In this document: in pieces, positions 57,334 to 64,000 of the stretch
Numbering within the stretch: the stretch's first letter is position 1
Layout: each line of letters begins with the position of its first letter
From: Pararhodobacter zhoushanensis
GTDB taxonomy: Bacteria; Pseudomonadota; Alphaproteobacteria; Rhodobacterales; Rhodobacteraceae
DNA length: 64,000 nucleotides
Assembly (NCBI RefSeq): GCF_025949695.1
Contig: NZ_JAPDFL010000001.1
Span: 2,111,501 to 2,175,500 of the forward strand
Reading direction: 5' to 3'
Notes under the pieces: model-generated
What the model was told of the DNA's origin: nothing
Database searches by the model: none
The model's input: only the letters and a program-made list of their open reading frames with translations
Program-made: the position numbers and the translations under genes

Positions 57334-58067
57334 CCGCGCAACTCTATCTGGATGGCGTGACCCGCAGTTTCGACGGGTTCAAGGCGATCAACAATCTGGC
57401 GCTGTCGGTCGACAAGGGCGAGCTGCGCGCGGTGATCGGTCCGAACGGCGCGGGCAAGACCACGATGATGGACATCATCACCGGCAAGACCCGCCCCGAT
57501 GGCGGCGAGGTGTTGTGGAACATGGACACCGACCTGACCCGTCTGGACGAGGCGCGCGTCGCCCGGCTGGGCATCGGGCGCAAGTTCCAGAAACCCACGG
57601 TGTTCGAGACCCACACGGTCGAGGACAACATCCGCCTGTCGCTGAAGGCCCCGCGCGGGGTGTTTGCCTCGCTGTTCCACCGCTCGACCAAGGCGGAAGA
57701 GACGCGGGTCACCGAACTGATGGATCAGATCCGCCTGACCCATCTGCGCTTTGAGGACGCCGCCAATCTCAGCCACGGCCAGAAGCAATGGCTGGAAATC
57801 GGCATGCTGCTGGCGCAGGAGCCGCAGTTGTTGCTGGTCGATGAACCCGCCGCCGGCATGACCGACGCCGAGACGATGGAAACCGCCGAGCTGCTCAAAT
57901 CCATCGCCGGAGAGCGCACCGTGATCGTGGTCGAGCATGACATGGATTTCGTGCGCGCGCTCGATTGCCGGGTGACGGTGCTGCATCAGGGCTCGGTTCT
58001 GGCCGAAGGGTCGCTCGACTATGTGTCGGCCCGTGATGACGTCATCGAAGTGTATCTGGGGCGCTGA
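57330..58067 (+). CDS. urtD: Urea ABC transporter ATP-binding protein UrtD
   Basis: A 245-residue LivG-type ATPase. Walker A is GPNGAGKTT, FQKPTVFETHTVEDNIRLSL is the UrtD Q-loop region, the signature is LSHGQKQWLEIG and Walker B LLLVDEPAAGMTD. AAGGAGG precedes ATG 57330. urtE starts 3 bp later. Confidence 0.96.
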   Translation: MTAQLYLDGVTRSFDGFKAINNLALSVDKGELRAVIGPNGAGKTTMMDIITGKTRPDGGEVLWNMDTDLTRLDEARVARLGIGRKFQKPTVFETHTVEDNIRLSLKAPRGVFASLFHRSTKAEETRVTELMDQIRLTHLRFEDAANLSHGQKQWLEIGMLLAQEPQLLLVDEPAAGMTDAETMETAELLKSIAGERTVIVVEHDMDFVRALDCRVTVLHQGSVLAEGSLDYVSARDDVIEVYLGR

Positions 58068-58069
58068 GC

Positions 58070-58771
58070 ATGTTGGAAATCACCGATCTCACGCTGCATT
58101 ACGGTGCGGCACAGGCCCTCAAGGGCATCTCGCTGACCGCGCAGGAAGGCCAGATCACCACCGTTCTGGGCCGCAACGGCGTAGGGAAAACCTCGCTGAT
58201 GCGGGCCATTGTCGGGCGGCATCCGGCCTCGGGCGGGAAAATCCTGTGGAACGGCGAGGAGATCAACAAGCTCTCGCCCCCTGAACGCGCCAAACGCGGC
58301 ATCGCCTATGTCCCGCAGGGGCGCGAGATTTTCCCTCTTCTGACCGTGCGCGAGAACCTGGAGGCCGCCTTCGCCACCCTGCCGCGCGGTTCGCGCAAGG
58401 TGCCCGACGCGGTGTTCGAGCTGTTCCCGGTACTGTTGCAGATGATGAACCGTCGCGGCGGGGATCTGTCGGGCGGCCAGCAGCAACAGCTGGCGATTGG
58501 CCGCGCGATGGTCATGCAGCCGCGTCTGTTGGTGCTGGACGAGCCGACCGAGGGCATCCAGCCGTCGATCATCAAGGACATCGGCCGCGCCATCGAATAT
58601 CTGCGCGATCAGTTCGGTATGGCGGTGGTGCTGGTCGAGCAATATTTCGACTTTGCCCGCGCGCTGGCCGACCGCTTTGCCGTGCTCGACCGGGGCGAGC
58701 TGGTCATGTCCGGCACCAGCGCCGACATCGACGCCAACGAGGTCGAGCTGCGGCGCTGGCTGACGGTGTGA
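58070..58771 (+). CDS. urtE: Urea ABC transporter ATP-binding protein UrtE
   Basis: A 233-residue LivF-type ATPase. Walker A is GRNGVGKTS, Q-loop YVPQGREIFPLLTVRENL, signature LSGGQQQQLAIGRA, Walker B LLVLDEPTEGIQPS. Last gene of urtABCDE; the opposing HxlR gene ends right at its stop. No urease gene is in the window. Confidence 0.96.
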   Translation: MLEITDLTLHYGAAQALKGISLTAQEGQITTVLGRNGVGKTSLMRAIVGRHPASGGKILWNGEEINKLSPPERAKRGIAYVPQGREIFPLLTVRENLEAAFATLPRGSRKVPDAVFELFPVLLQMMNRRGGDLSGGQQQQLAIGRAMVMQPRLLVLDEPTEGIQPSIIKDIGRAIEYLRDQFGMAVVLVEQYFDFARALADRFAVLDRGELVMSGTSADIDANEVELRRWLTV

Positions 58772-59107
58772 TCACACCCGCGCGGTGCTCCAGTCATAAA
58801 GCTGGACGATGATCGCCCCCAGCGCCTGACCGCGCGGGGTGAGCGCATAGGCCACCCGCCTGCGCGCGTCCTGCTTGGGCGTGCGGCTGATCAGGCCTTC
58901 GGCCTCGAACACCCTGAGTTGCTCGGTCAGCACCTTGCGGCTGATGCCGCCAAGGGCGCGTGACAGTTCGAGAAAATGCATCTCACCGCCGGTCAGGCAG
59001 TGCAGCAGGGTGGGGCCGTGCTTGCCACCCAGCAGGCGCAGCGTCTCGGCCACCGGGCAAACGCCGGTCACCGGATCGGACCAGGGGCCCGGGGTGTGTG
59101 CGGTCAT
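58772..59107 (-). CDS. HxlR family transcriptional regulator
   Basis: A 111-residue HxlR-type winged helix: CPVAETLRLLGGKHGPTLLHCL and GGISRKVLTEQLRVFEAEGLISRT are the family core, the conserved Cys in VCPV can sense redox or aldehydes. It is divergent from a metallo-beta-lactamase-fold hydrolase, a likely target. Start 59107 (MTAHTPG) is preferred to the longer MGTGGF. Confidence 0.88.
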   Translation of the reverse strand: MTAHTPGPWSDPVTGVCPVAETLRLLGGKHGPTLLHCLTGGEMHFLELSRALGGISRKVLTEQLRVFEAEGLISRTPKQDARRRVAYALTPRGQALGAIIVQLYDWSTARV

Positions 59108-59199
59108 CGTGAACCCTCCGGTTCCCAAAAAGTGCCCAATTGCGATGCTCGGCCATGGATGCGATCAGCCGGACCGCAACACCATAATAGGCGGGTTCG

Positions 59200-59909
59200 A
59201 TGATGACGCAAACCTCTGTGCACAGGCTGGCGATGCTCCCTTACGGCATGCTGAACGCATTTCTGCTGGTCCGTCAGGGCAGGGCGCTGCTGGTCGATAC
59301 CGGCCTGCCGGGTGCGCGGCCCCGCATCGAGCGGGCCTTGCGCGGGCAGGGGCTGGGCTGGGCCGATGTCGCGCTGACCGTGCTGACCCATGCCCATATC
59401 GACCACGCCGGATCCGCCGCACAGGTTCAGCGCCACACGAACGCGCCGCTGATCCTGCACCGCGACGAGCTGGCCTATGCGCAGGGCGCGAAGCCGCTGC
59501 TCAGGCCCTCGGGGCCGTTCGGCTGGCTGTTCCACAAGACCGGCGCGATCGAGCGGCCCTTCGAGCCGGTCACCCCCGACCGGCTGATGACCACCGACAC
59601 GCTGGATCTGGCGGATTATGGCTTTCCCGCGCTTTTGGTCCATACGCCCGGCCACACGCCGGGGTCTGTGTCTGTGGTGCTGGAGGGGGGCGGGTGATCG
59701 CCGGGGATCTGCTTGCCTCGGGTATCCTGCTGGGCGGGATCGCGTTGCGCGGGCGGCCCAAATCCCCGCCGTTCGAGGAAGACCGCGCCGCCGTCGCCGC
59801 TTCGCTGCGCCGTCTGCTGGCGATGGGCTGCGAGACCTTCTATCTTGGCCACGGCGGACCACTGCCCGCCGCCGCCGTGCGCCGTCATATCGAGCGCCTG
59901 CGGGGGTGA
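59200..59909 (+). CDS. Metallo-beta-lactamase fold hydrolase, frameshifted
   Basis: The zinc motif THAHIDHAGSAAQ lies near residue 66, and TPGHTPGSVSVVLEGG near 155. The frame stops at 59697. The continuing part (VIAGDLLASGILLGG, then FYLGHGGPLPAAAVRRHI with the last zinc His) is in the -1 frame to 59909. The break is at the G6 run 59685-59690: one added G gives VVLEGGRVIAGDLLASG and a product of 236 residues. A miscall is likely. It is divergent from the HxlR regulator. Substrate unknown (glyoxalase II-like or lactonase). Confidence 0.82.
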
Positions 59910-59911
59910 GG

Positions 59912-60331
59912 TCAGCCCGTCGGCCCCGCGTCGAACACCGTCAGGCCGGCGTCCAGCCGGTCCCAGTCCAGCCCGCGCAACCCGTAGGTGACGAAGCCGG
60001 GCGCGAAGCGTTCGGGCGCGTCCATACTGCCCGGGTGGATCGCCGTGATCCCCGGACTGGCGGCAAAGGTGACGTAAAGGGGGATACCACAGACCGGGCA
60101 AAAGGCGTGATGCTTGTCCGTCCCGCTGTCGCCCTTGAGGCTCCAGACCCGAACCGCGCCCGTCAGCGTGACGGCCTCGGTCCCGGCGAACACCAGATAG
60201 GACGCGTGTCCCGTTCCGCTGCGCATCCGGCAGTGGGTGCATTGGCAATGCAGTTGCGCGACCGGTCGGCCCTCTGCCTGATAGCGCACCGCGCCACAGC
60301 CACAGCCGCCCGTATAGACGTCGTCCGACAT
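59912..60331 (-). CDS. GFA family protein (CENP-V/formaldehyde-activating fold)
   Basis: A 139-residue zinc protein with the GFA Cys pattern: GGCGCGAVRYQ, HCQCTHCRMRSG and FCPVCGIPLYV. The family includes glutathione-dependent formaldehyde-activating enzyme but most members are uncharacterised. Ends 3 bp from the opposing hydrolase. Its function is unknown. Confidence 0.88.
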   Translation of the reverse strand: MSDDVYTGGCGCGAVRYQAEGRPVAQLHCQCTHCRMRSGTGHASYLVFAGTEAVTLTGAVRVWSLKGDSGTDKHHAFCPVCGIPLYVTFAASPGITAIHPGSMDAPERFAPGFVTYGLRGLDWDRLDAGLTVFDAGPTG

Positions 60332-60352
60332 CCGGGTTCCTCCCGATAAGGG

Positions 60353-60799
60353 TTACAGATCAAAGCCCTGACCGGTTTCGAGCAGGGATTTCAGGCTGGA
60401 CAGCACCATCGGCCAGCCCTTGCTGATGCCCGCAAGCATGCCGCTGTCCGGTTGCAGATCGGTATGGCTGACCGTCAGCTTGACGCCCTCCAGCGCAGGC
60501 TCGATGTCAAAGGCGACGGTGCTGGTGTGGGCGGGGTCATGCTGCTGGCTTTCATTCGACCAGCTCAACACCAGACGCCGGGGCGGGTCGCTTTCCAGCA
60601 CCTTGCCCACCAGATCGACCACATTGGCGTCGCTGGCACGCACATGTTTCCATGTCGAGCCGGGCTGCCAGTCGTCCGAGACATTGGCATGGCCCCAATA
60701 GCGCAGCGCGATCTCGGGTTTGATGATCGCCTCGAACACCTGCTCGGGCGTGGCGCGGATATAGGTGACATAGATGAAGCTGGCGGATGTGTCGGTCAT
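60353..60799 (-). CDS. SRPBCC/AHSA1 domain protein in an ArsR operon
   Basis: A 148-residue AHSA1 (activator of Hsp90 ATPase)-type protein: SFIYVTYIRATPEQVFEAIIKPEIALRYWGHANVSDDWQPGSTWKH is the usual start and GWPMVLSSLKSLLETG the final helix. Coded with an ArsR regulator upstream (4-bp overlap), an arrangement very common for this family; ligand unknown. Confidence 0.88.
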   Translation of the reverse strand: MTDTSASFIYVTYIRATPEQVFEAIIKPEIALRYWGHANVSDDWQPGSTWKHVRASDANVVDLVGKVLESDPPRRLVLSWSNESQQHDPAHTSTVAFDIEPALEGVKLTVSHTDLQPDSGMLAGISKGWPMVLSSLKSLLETGQGFDL

Positions 60800-61116
60800 G
60801 GCTGGTCGCCTTCAAGCTGGGTTTTGAGGTCATGCAAAAGGCTCAACCGGCCTTCCTCGAACTTGCGGATCCAGCGCTCGTAGACCTCGTGCAGCGGGAT
60901 CGGATTGATAAAGTGCAGTTTCTCCCGACCCTTGCGGGTCGTGCTGAGCAGGTTGGCATCCTCCAGCAGGCCCAGATGCTGGGTCACTGACTGGCGGGTC
61001 ATGTCCAGCGCCGCGCAGAGCTGGCTCAGCGTCTGGCCGTTGTGATCACACAGGCTGTCCAGCAGCTTGCGGCGGCTGGGGTCGGCCAGTGCCTTGAAAA
61101 CCTTGTCGTCGTCCAT
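60796..61116 (-). CDS. ArsR family transcriptional regulator
   Basis: A 106-residue winged-helix regulator: FKALADPSRRKLLDSLCDHNGQTLSQLCAALDMTRQSVTQHLGLLEDANLL (residues 6-56). No CVC metal motif is present in the DNA-recognition helix, so it is of the SRPBCC-linked type. Start 61116 (MDDDKVFKAL). Two copies of a palindrome upstream are its likely operators. Confidence 0.9.
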   Translation of the reverse strand: MDDDKVFKALADPSRRKLLDSLCDHNGQTLSQLCAALDMTRQSVTQHLGLLEDANLLSTTRKGREKLHFINPIPLHEVYERWIRKFEEGRLSLLHDLKTQLEGDQP

Positions 61117-61146
61117 CGGGCCTCGTTTCTCCTGCGACTCAATTAA

Positions 61147-61190
61147 GCAGGTAAATGCCTGCCTGTCAAGAAAGGCAGTCAAATGACTGC
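61147..61190. promoter_or_regulatory. Two tandem ArsR-type operators
   Basis: GCAGGTAAATGCCTGC (61147-61162) and GCAGTCAAATGACTGC (61175-61190) share GCAG-N2-AAATG-N-CTGC; the second is a perfect 7+2+7 palindrome. The repeat distance is 28 bp, near-integral helical turns. They lie 31-74 bp upstream of the ArsR start and before the divergent nagA. Confidence 0.75.
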
Positions 61191-61262
61191 ATGACAGGCG
61201 ACGGACCCCTGTGACTTTCCCGCGCGCCTGTGCTTTTGTGCCCGCAACAACAGGAGGCTGAC

Positions 61263-62381
61263 ATGCGGCAGATCTGGCGCGGGGCGCGGGTGTTTGACGG
61301 CTGGTCCCTGCGCGACGGTTGCGCGCTGGTGGTTGAGGACGGGCGCGTCGTGGCGCTGGCCGAGGACACGGGCGAAGGCGTCGATCTGGACGGCGGTATC
61401 CTTGCGCCCGGTTTCATCGACCTGCAGGTGAATGGCGGCGGCGGCGCGCTGCTGGGGCAGGGTGACCCCGACGCGGCCTTGGCGCTGATGTGCGCCGCCC
61501 ATGGGCGGCTGGGGACGGCGGGGCTGTTGCCGACGCTGATCACCGCTGACCGCGTGGTAACTGAAGGCGTGCTGGCGGCGGGTATCCGGGCGGCAAAGAC
61601 GGGGCTGCCGGGGTTTCTGGGTCTGCATCTGGAGGGCCCGCATCTGGACCCGCGCCGCAAGGGCGCGCATGACGCCCGGCTGATCCGCCCGATGGAGGAC
61701 ACCGACCTTGCACAGCTGCTCGCTGCCGCCCGCGCGTTGCCGGCGCTGATGGTAACGCTGGCCCCCGAGAGCGCCACGCCCGCGCAGATTGCCGCGCTGG
61801 CGGCGGCGGGGGTGCTGGTCAGCCTGGGCCACAGCGATTGCACCGAAGCACAGGCGCGCACGGCACAGGACGCAGGCGCGCGCGTCGTGACGCATCTTTT
61901 CAACGCCATGTCGCCGCTCGGCCACCGCGCGCCCGGTCTGACCGGCGCGGCGCTGGAGGGCACGGCGCAGGTCGGTATCATCCCCGATGGCGTGCATGTC
62001 GCGCGCACGCCCTTCCGGCTGGCGGTGCAGGCAGCGGGCGAGCGGCTGTTTGCCGTGACTGACAGCATGGCGGTGGCGGGGACCGACGACGACCGCTTCA
62101 CCCTGAACGGCCGCACCATTCTGCGACAGGACGGGCGGTTGACGCTGGAGGATGGCACGTTGGCCGGGGCCGATGTCAGCTTTCCGCAGGCGCTGGCGTG
62201 GATGACCGCGCACGCCGGGATCGGGCTGGAAACCGCCTTGGCGATGATGACCCGCCGTCCGGCACAGGTGCTGGGGCTAAGCAACAGAGGCGTGCTGACC
62301 GAAGGCGCCCATGCCGATCTAGTGCATCTGAGCGACGCGGGCGCGCTGCTCGGTGTCTGGCGCGGCGGCTTGGAGGCCTAG
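61263..62381 (+). CDS. nagA: N-acetylglucosamine-6-phosphate deacetylase
   Basis: A 372-residue amidohydrolase. Metal and substrate motifs: APGFIDLQVNGGGG, LHLEGPHLDPRRKGAH, LGHSDCTEAQAR, THLFNAMSPLGHRAPG (His/Asn), DGVHV and the catalytic Asp in VTDSMAVAG. It removes acetate from GlcNAc-6-P to start amino-sugar use. No nagB or other nag genes lie beside it. Start ATG 61263 follows AGGAGG. Confidence 0.93.
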   Translation: MRQIWRGARVFDGWSLRDGCALVVEDGRVVALAEDTGEGVDLDGGILAPGFIDLQVNGGGGALLGQGDPDAALALMCAAHGRLGTAGLLPTLITADRVVTEGVLAAGIRAAKTGLPGFLGLHLEGPHLDPRRKGAHDARLIRPMEDTDLAQLLAAARALPALMVTLAPESATPAQIAALAAAGVLVSLGHSDCTEAQARTAQDAGARVVTHLFNAMSPLGHRAPGLTGAALEGTAQVGIIPDGVHVARTPFRLAVQAAGERLFAVTDSMAVAGTDDDRFTLNGRTILRQDGRLTLEDGTLAGADVSFPQALAWMTAHAGIGLETALAMMTRRPAQVLGLSNRGVLTEGAHADLVHLSDAGALLGVWRGGLEA

Positions 62382-62411
62382 AAAAAAGGGCCGGGAAATT
62401 TCCCCGGCCCT
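62382..62411 (-). terminator. Rho-independent terminator of metK
   Basis: AGGGCCGGG (62387-62395) pairs with CCCGGCCCT (62403-62411); on the reverse strand it is followed by a T6 run (62387-62382). It sits 8 bp past the metK stop and just after the nagA stop. Confidence 0.88.
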
Positions 62412-62418
62412 GACCGTC

Positions 62419-63585
62419 TCAGCCCGCTTTCTTCAGCGTCTCGACCAGATCGGTCTTTTCCCAACTGAACCCGCCATCCGCCTCGGGCGCGCGCCCGAAA
62501 TGGCCGTAAGCCGAGGTGCGCGCATAGATCGGCTTGTTCAGCCCCAGATGCGTGCGGATGCCGCGCGGTGTCAGGTCCATGCTACGCGCCACGATCCGCT
62601 CGATTTCCTCATCCGGCATGACGCCCGTGCCATGCGTGTCGACATAGATCGACAACGGCTTGGCCACGCCGATGGCATAGGAAATCTGCAGCGTGCAGCG
62701 TTTGGCCATGCCTGCGGCGACGATGTTCTTGGCCAGATAGCGCGCGGCATAGGCGGCCGAGCGGTCCACCTTGGTCGGATCTTTCCCCGAGAACGCACCG
62801 CCGCCATGCGGGGCAGCCCCGCCATAGGTATCGACAATGATCTTGCGCCCTGTCAGGCCCGCGTCACCATCCGGCCCGCCGATCACGAAGGTGCCCGTCG
62901 GGTTGACCCACCATTCGGTAGTCTCGGAAATCCAGCCCGAGGGCAGGACTTCACGGATGTAGGGCTCGACGATGGCGCGGATGTCGTCCGAGGTCTGGCT
63001 TTCCAGCGCGTGCTGCGTCGAGAGCACGATCGAGGTCACCTCGACCGGCTTGCCACCCTCATAGCGCAATGAGAGCTGCGATTTGGCGTCAGGCCGCAGC
63101 GTCGGTTCCTGCCCCGATTTGCGCACTTCGGTCAGGCGCTTCAGGATCGCGTGGGCGTATTGGATGGGGGCGGGCATCAATTCCGGCGTTTCATCCACGG
63201 CATAGCCGAACATGATCCCCTGATCGCCCGCGCCGTCGCGGTCAACGCCCTGCGCGATATGCGCCGATTGTTCATGCAGGAAGTTCAGAACATGCAGGGT
63301 GTTCCAGTGGAAGTGCTCCTGCTCATAGCCGATGTCCTTGATGCAATCGCGCGCGATCTGCGGGATGCGGCCCATGTAGTCCTTCAGACGCTCGGGGTCG
63401 GACAGACCAACCTCGCCGCCGATCACCACCATGGACGAGGTGGCGAAGGTCTCGCAGGCAACGCGGGCGTTGGCTTCTTCGGCAAGAAAGGCATCAAGGA
63501 TGGCATCCGAGATCCGGTCACAGACCTTGTCAGGATGCCCCTCGGAAACGGATTCCGAGGTGAAAATATAGTTCTGTCGGCTCAT
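62419..63585 (-). CDS. metK: S-adenosylmethionine synthetase
   Basis: A 388-residue MetK making SAM from methionine and ATP. Family motifs: [54 protein letters not shown]. Full length, with SAM/SAH riboswitch in its 5' leader and a terminator behind. Start at 63585, with GGAG of the riboswitch 3' end serving as Shine-Dalgarno. Confidence 0.99.
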   Translation of the reverse strand: MSRQNYIFTSESVSEGHPDKVCDRISDAILDAFLAEEANARVACETFATSSMVVIGGEVGLSDPERLKDYMGRIPQIARDCIKDIGYEQEHFHWNTLHVLNFLHEQSAHIAQGVDRDGAGDQGIMFGYAVDETPELMPAPIQYAHAILKRLTEVRKSGQEPTLRPDAKSQLSLRYEGGKPVEVTSIVLSTQHALESQTSDDIRAIVEPYIREVLPSGWISETTEWWVNPTGTFVIGGPDGDAGLTGRKIIVDTYGGAAPHGGGAFSGKDPTKVDRSAAYAARYLAKNIVAAGMAKRCTLQISYAIGVAKPLSIYVDTHGTGVMPDEEIERIVARSMDLTPRGIRTHLGLNKPIYARTSAYGHFGRAPEADGGFSWEKTDLVETLKKAG

Positions 63586-63592
63586 GGGCGAG

Positions 63593-63638
63593 TGCTCCGT
63601 TAGGGTTCAGCCGTCACGCCAGGAAGCCGTTGTGACGG
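63593..63638 (-). promoter_or_regulatory. SAM/SAH riboswitch of metK
   Basis: Read on the reverse strand: CCGTCACAACGGCTTCCTGG then CGTGACGG, forming the P1 stem CCGTCAC/GTGACGG, and after a linker the strand CGGAGCA. The core CACAACGGCTTCCTGGCG and the GGAGCA 3' strand match the SAM/SAH class known upstream of metK in Rhodobacterales. The GGAG is also the Shine-Dalgarno sequence 8 bases before ATG, so ligand-bound pseudoknot formation would block translation. Confidence 0.93.
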
Positions 63639-63673
63639 GATTATTAAGGCGCTAGCGCGTTGTGTCTGGCAGG

Positions 63674-64000
63674 TCAATCAGCTTGTCGGCTTAATTGGAG
63701 GCGTATCAGACCCCATGCCAGCATCGCCAACATCCCCAGACCCAGCGCGATATGCCACGGCAGGTCACCCCATCGCACATAGGGTGTCGGGGGCAGTGCG
63801 CCGGGCAGCGCAGCGTCCAGCGCGCCCATCTGGTCCAGCGGCAGAGATGCCGTCACCCGCCCGCGCGCATCGATAAAGGCCGAGATCCCGGTGTTGGCGG
63901 CGCGCACCAGCGGCAGGCCGGTCTCGATGGCCCGCAGCCGCGCTTGTGCGAAGTGCTGGTAGGGGCCGATGCTGGTGCCGAACCACGCGTCGTTGGTGGC
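63674..64000 (-). CDS. lnt: Apolipoprotein N-acyltransferase, C-terminal part
   Basis: The last 108 residues of Lnt, the inner-membrane enzyme adding the third acyl chain to lipoproteins. [39 protein letters not shown] is the conserved nitrilase-domain segment near the catalytic Cys, followed by the final membrane helix ([19 protein letters not shown]). The gene continues beyond base 64000. It lies upstream of metK on the same strand, a common order in Rhodobacterales. Confidence 0.93.
   Translation of the reverse strand, partial: ATNDAWFGTSIGPYQHFAQARLRAIETGLPLVRAANTGISAFIDARGRVTASLPLDQMGALDAALPGALPPTPYVRWGDLPWHIALGLGMLAMLAWGLIRLQLSRQAD

Overview
The window is high-GC bacterial chromosome of an alphaproteobacterium, almost certainly order Rhodobacterales (Rhodobacteraceae/Paracoccaceae). 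Supporting signs are a SAM/SAH riboswitch in front of metK, a perfect alphaproteobacterial SOS box (GAAC-N7-GAAC) in front of recA, a CtrA box (TTAA-N7-TTAA) in front of a CckA-type kinase, TRAP and urt transport operons, and hairpin-rich intergenic repeats ending in a 'GAGGATATTT...GACAGAAAATGA'-like tail. I see no prophage, intact insertion sequence or CRISPR array. Most of the sequence is core metabolism with a few accessory catabolic loci.

Layout. 0-3.5 kb: an ectoine/amino-acid type ABC transporter (binding protein, two permeases, ATPase) with a DoeB-like deacetylase, followed by about 750 bp without a gene and tRNA-Gly(TCC). 4.3-11.8 kb: sulfotransferase, recA, MOSC protein, aminotransferase, RsmB-like RNA methyltransferase and cckA. 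11.9-17.2 kb: cobalamin genes cobT-cobS-cobC-cobU, then radA, cvpA and a decayed aldehyde-dehydrogenase-like ORF. 17.2-27 kb: ppk2, tfoX-like, lytic transglycosylase, ndk, MFS pump, ABC-F protein, peptidoglycan-binding protein, MarC, retropepsin-like protease, Rrf2 regulator with an FNR box, EamA transporter. 27-34.2 kb: cysS with a short Cys-Cys-Cys leader ORF, cimA, a membrane protein/XRE/hydrolase operon, an NDUFAF6-like protein, an SRPBCC protein and a P-loop kinase. 34.4-42 kb: BLUF photoreceptor, ROK regulator divergent from a sugar kinase, and pstSCAB behind a three-repeat Pho box. 42-49.1 kb: a TetR-controlled catabolic operon (TRAP DctPQM, cyclase-family hydrolase, OsmC, SDR, SMP-30 lactonase). 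49.2-52.9 kb: an SbcC/SbcD-like pair. 53.2-58.8 kb: urtABCDE for urea uptake. 58.8-64 kb: HxlR regulator/metallo-hydrolase, GFA protein, ArsR-SRPBCC pair, nagA, metK and the end of lnt.

Regulation is unusually readable: SOS, CtrA, Pho and FNR boxes, a symmetric 39-bp ROK operator, tandem ArsR operators, a TetR palindrome, an XRE palindrome, a SAM/SAH riboswitch, and a likely cysteine-sensing leader peptide in front of cysS. The last is the item I consider least described.

A caution on quality: seven otherwise good genes (doeB, cobS, cobU, radA, dctM, the sbcC-like gene and a metallo-hydrolase) are split by single-base shifts. Four of these fall in runs of exactly six G or C and one in a run of five, each consistent with one missing base. 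That pattern looks more like homopolymer miscalls than biology, so those genes are annotated as one CDS each with the break noted.
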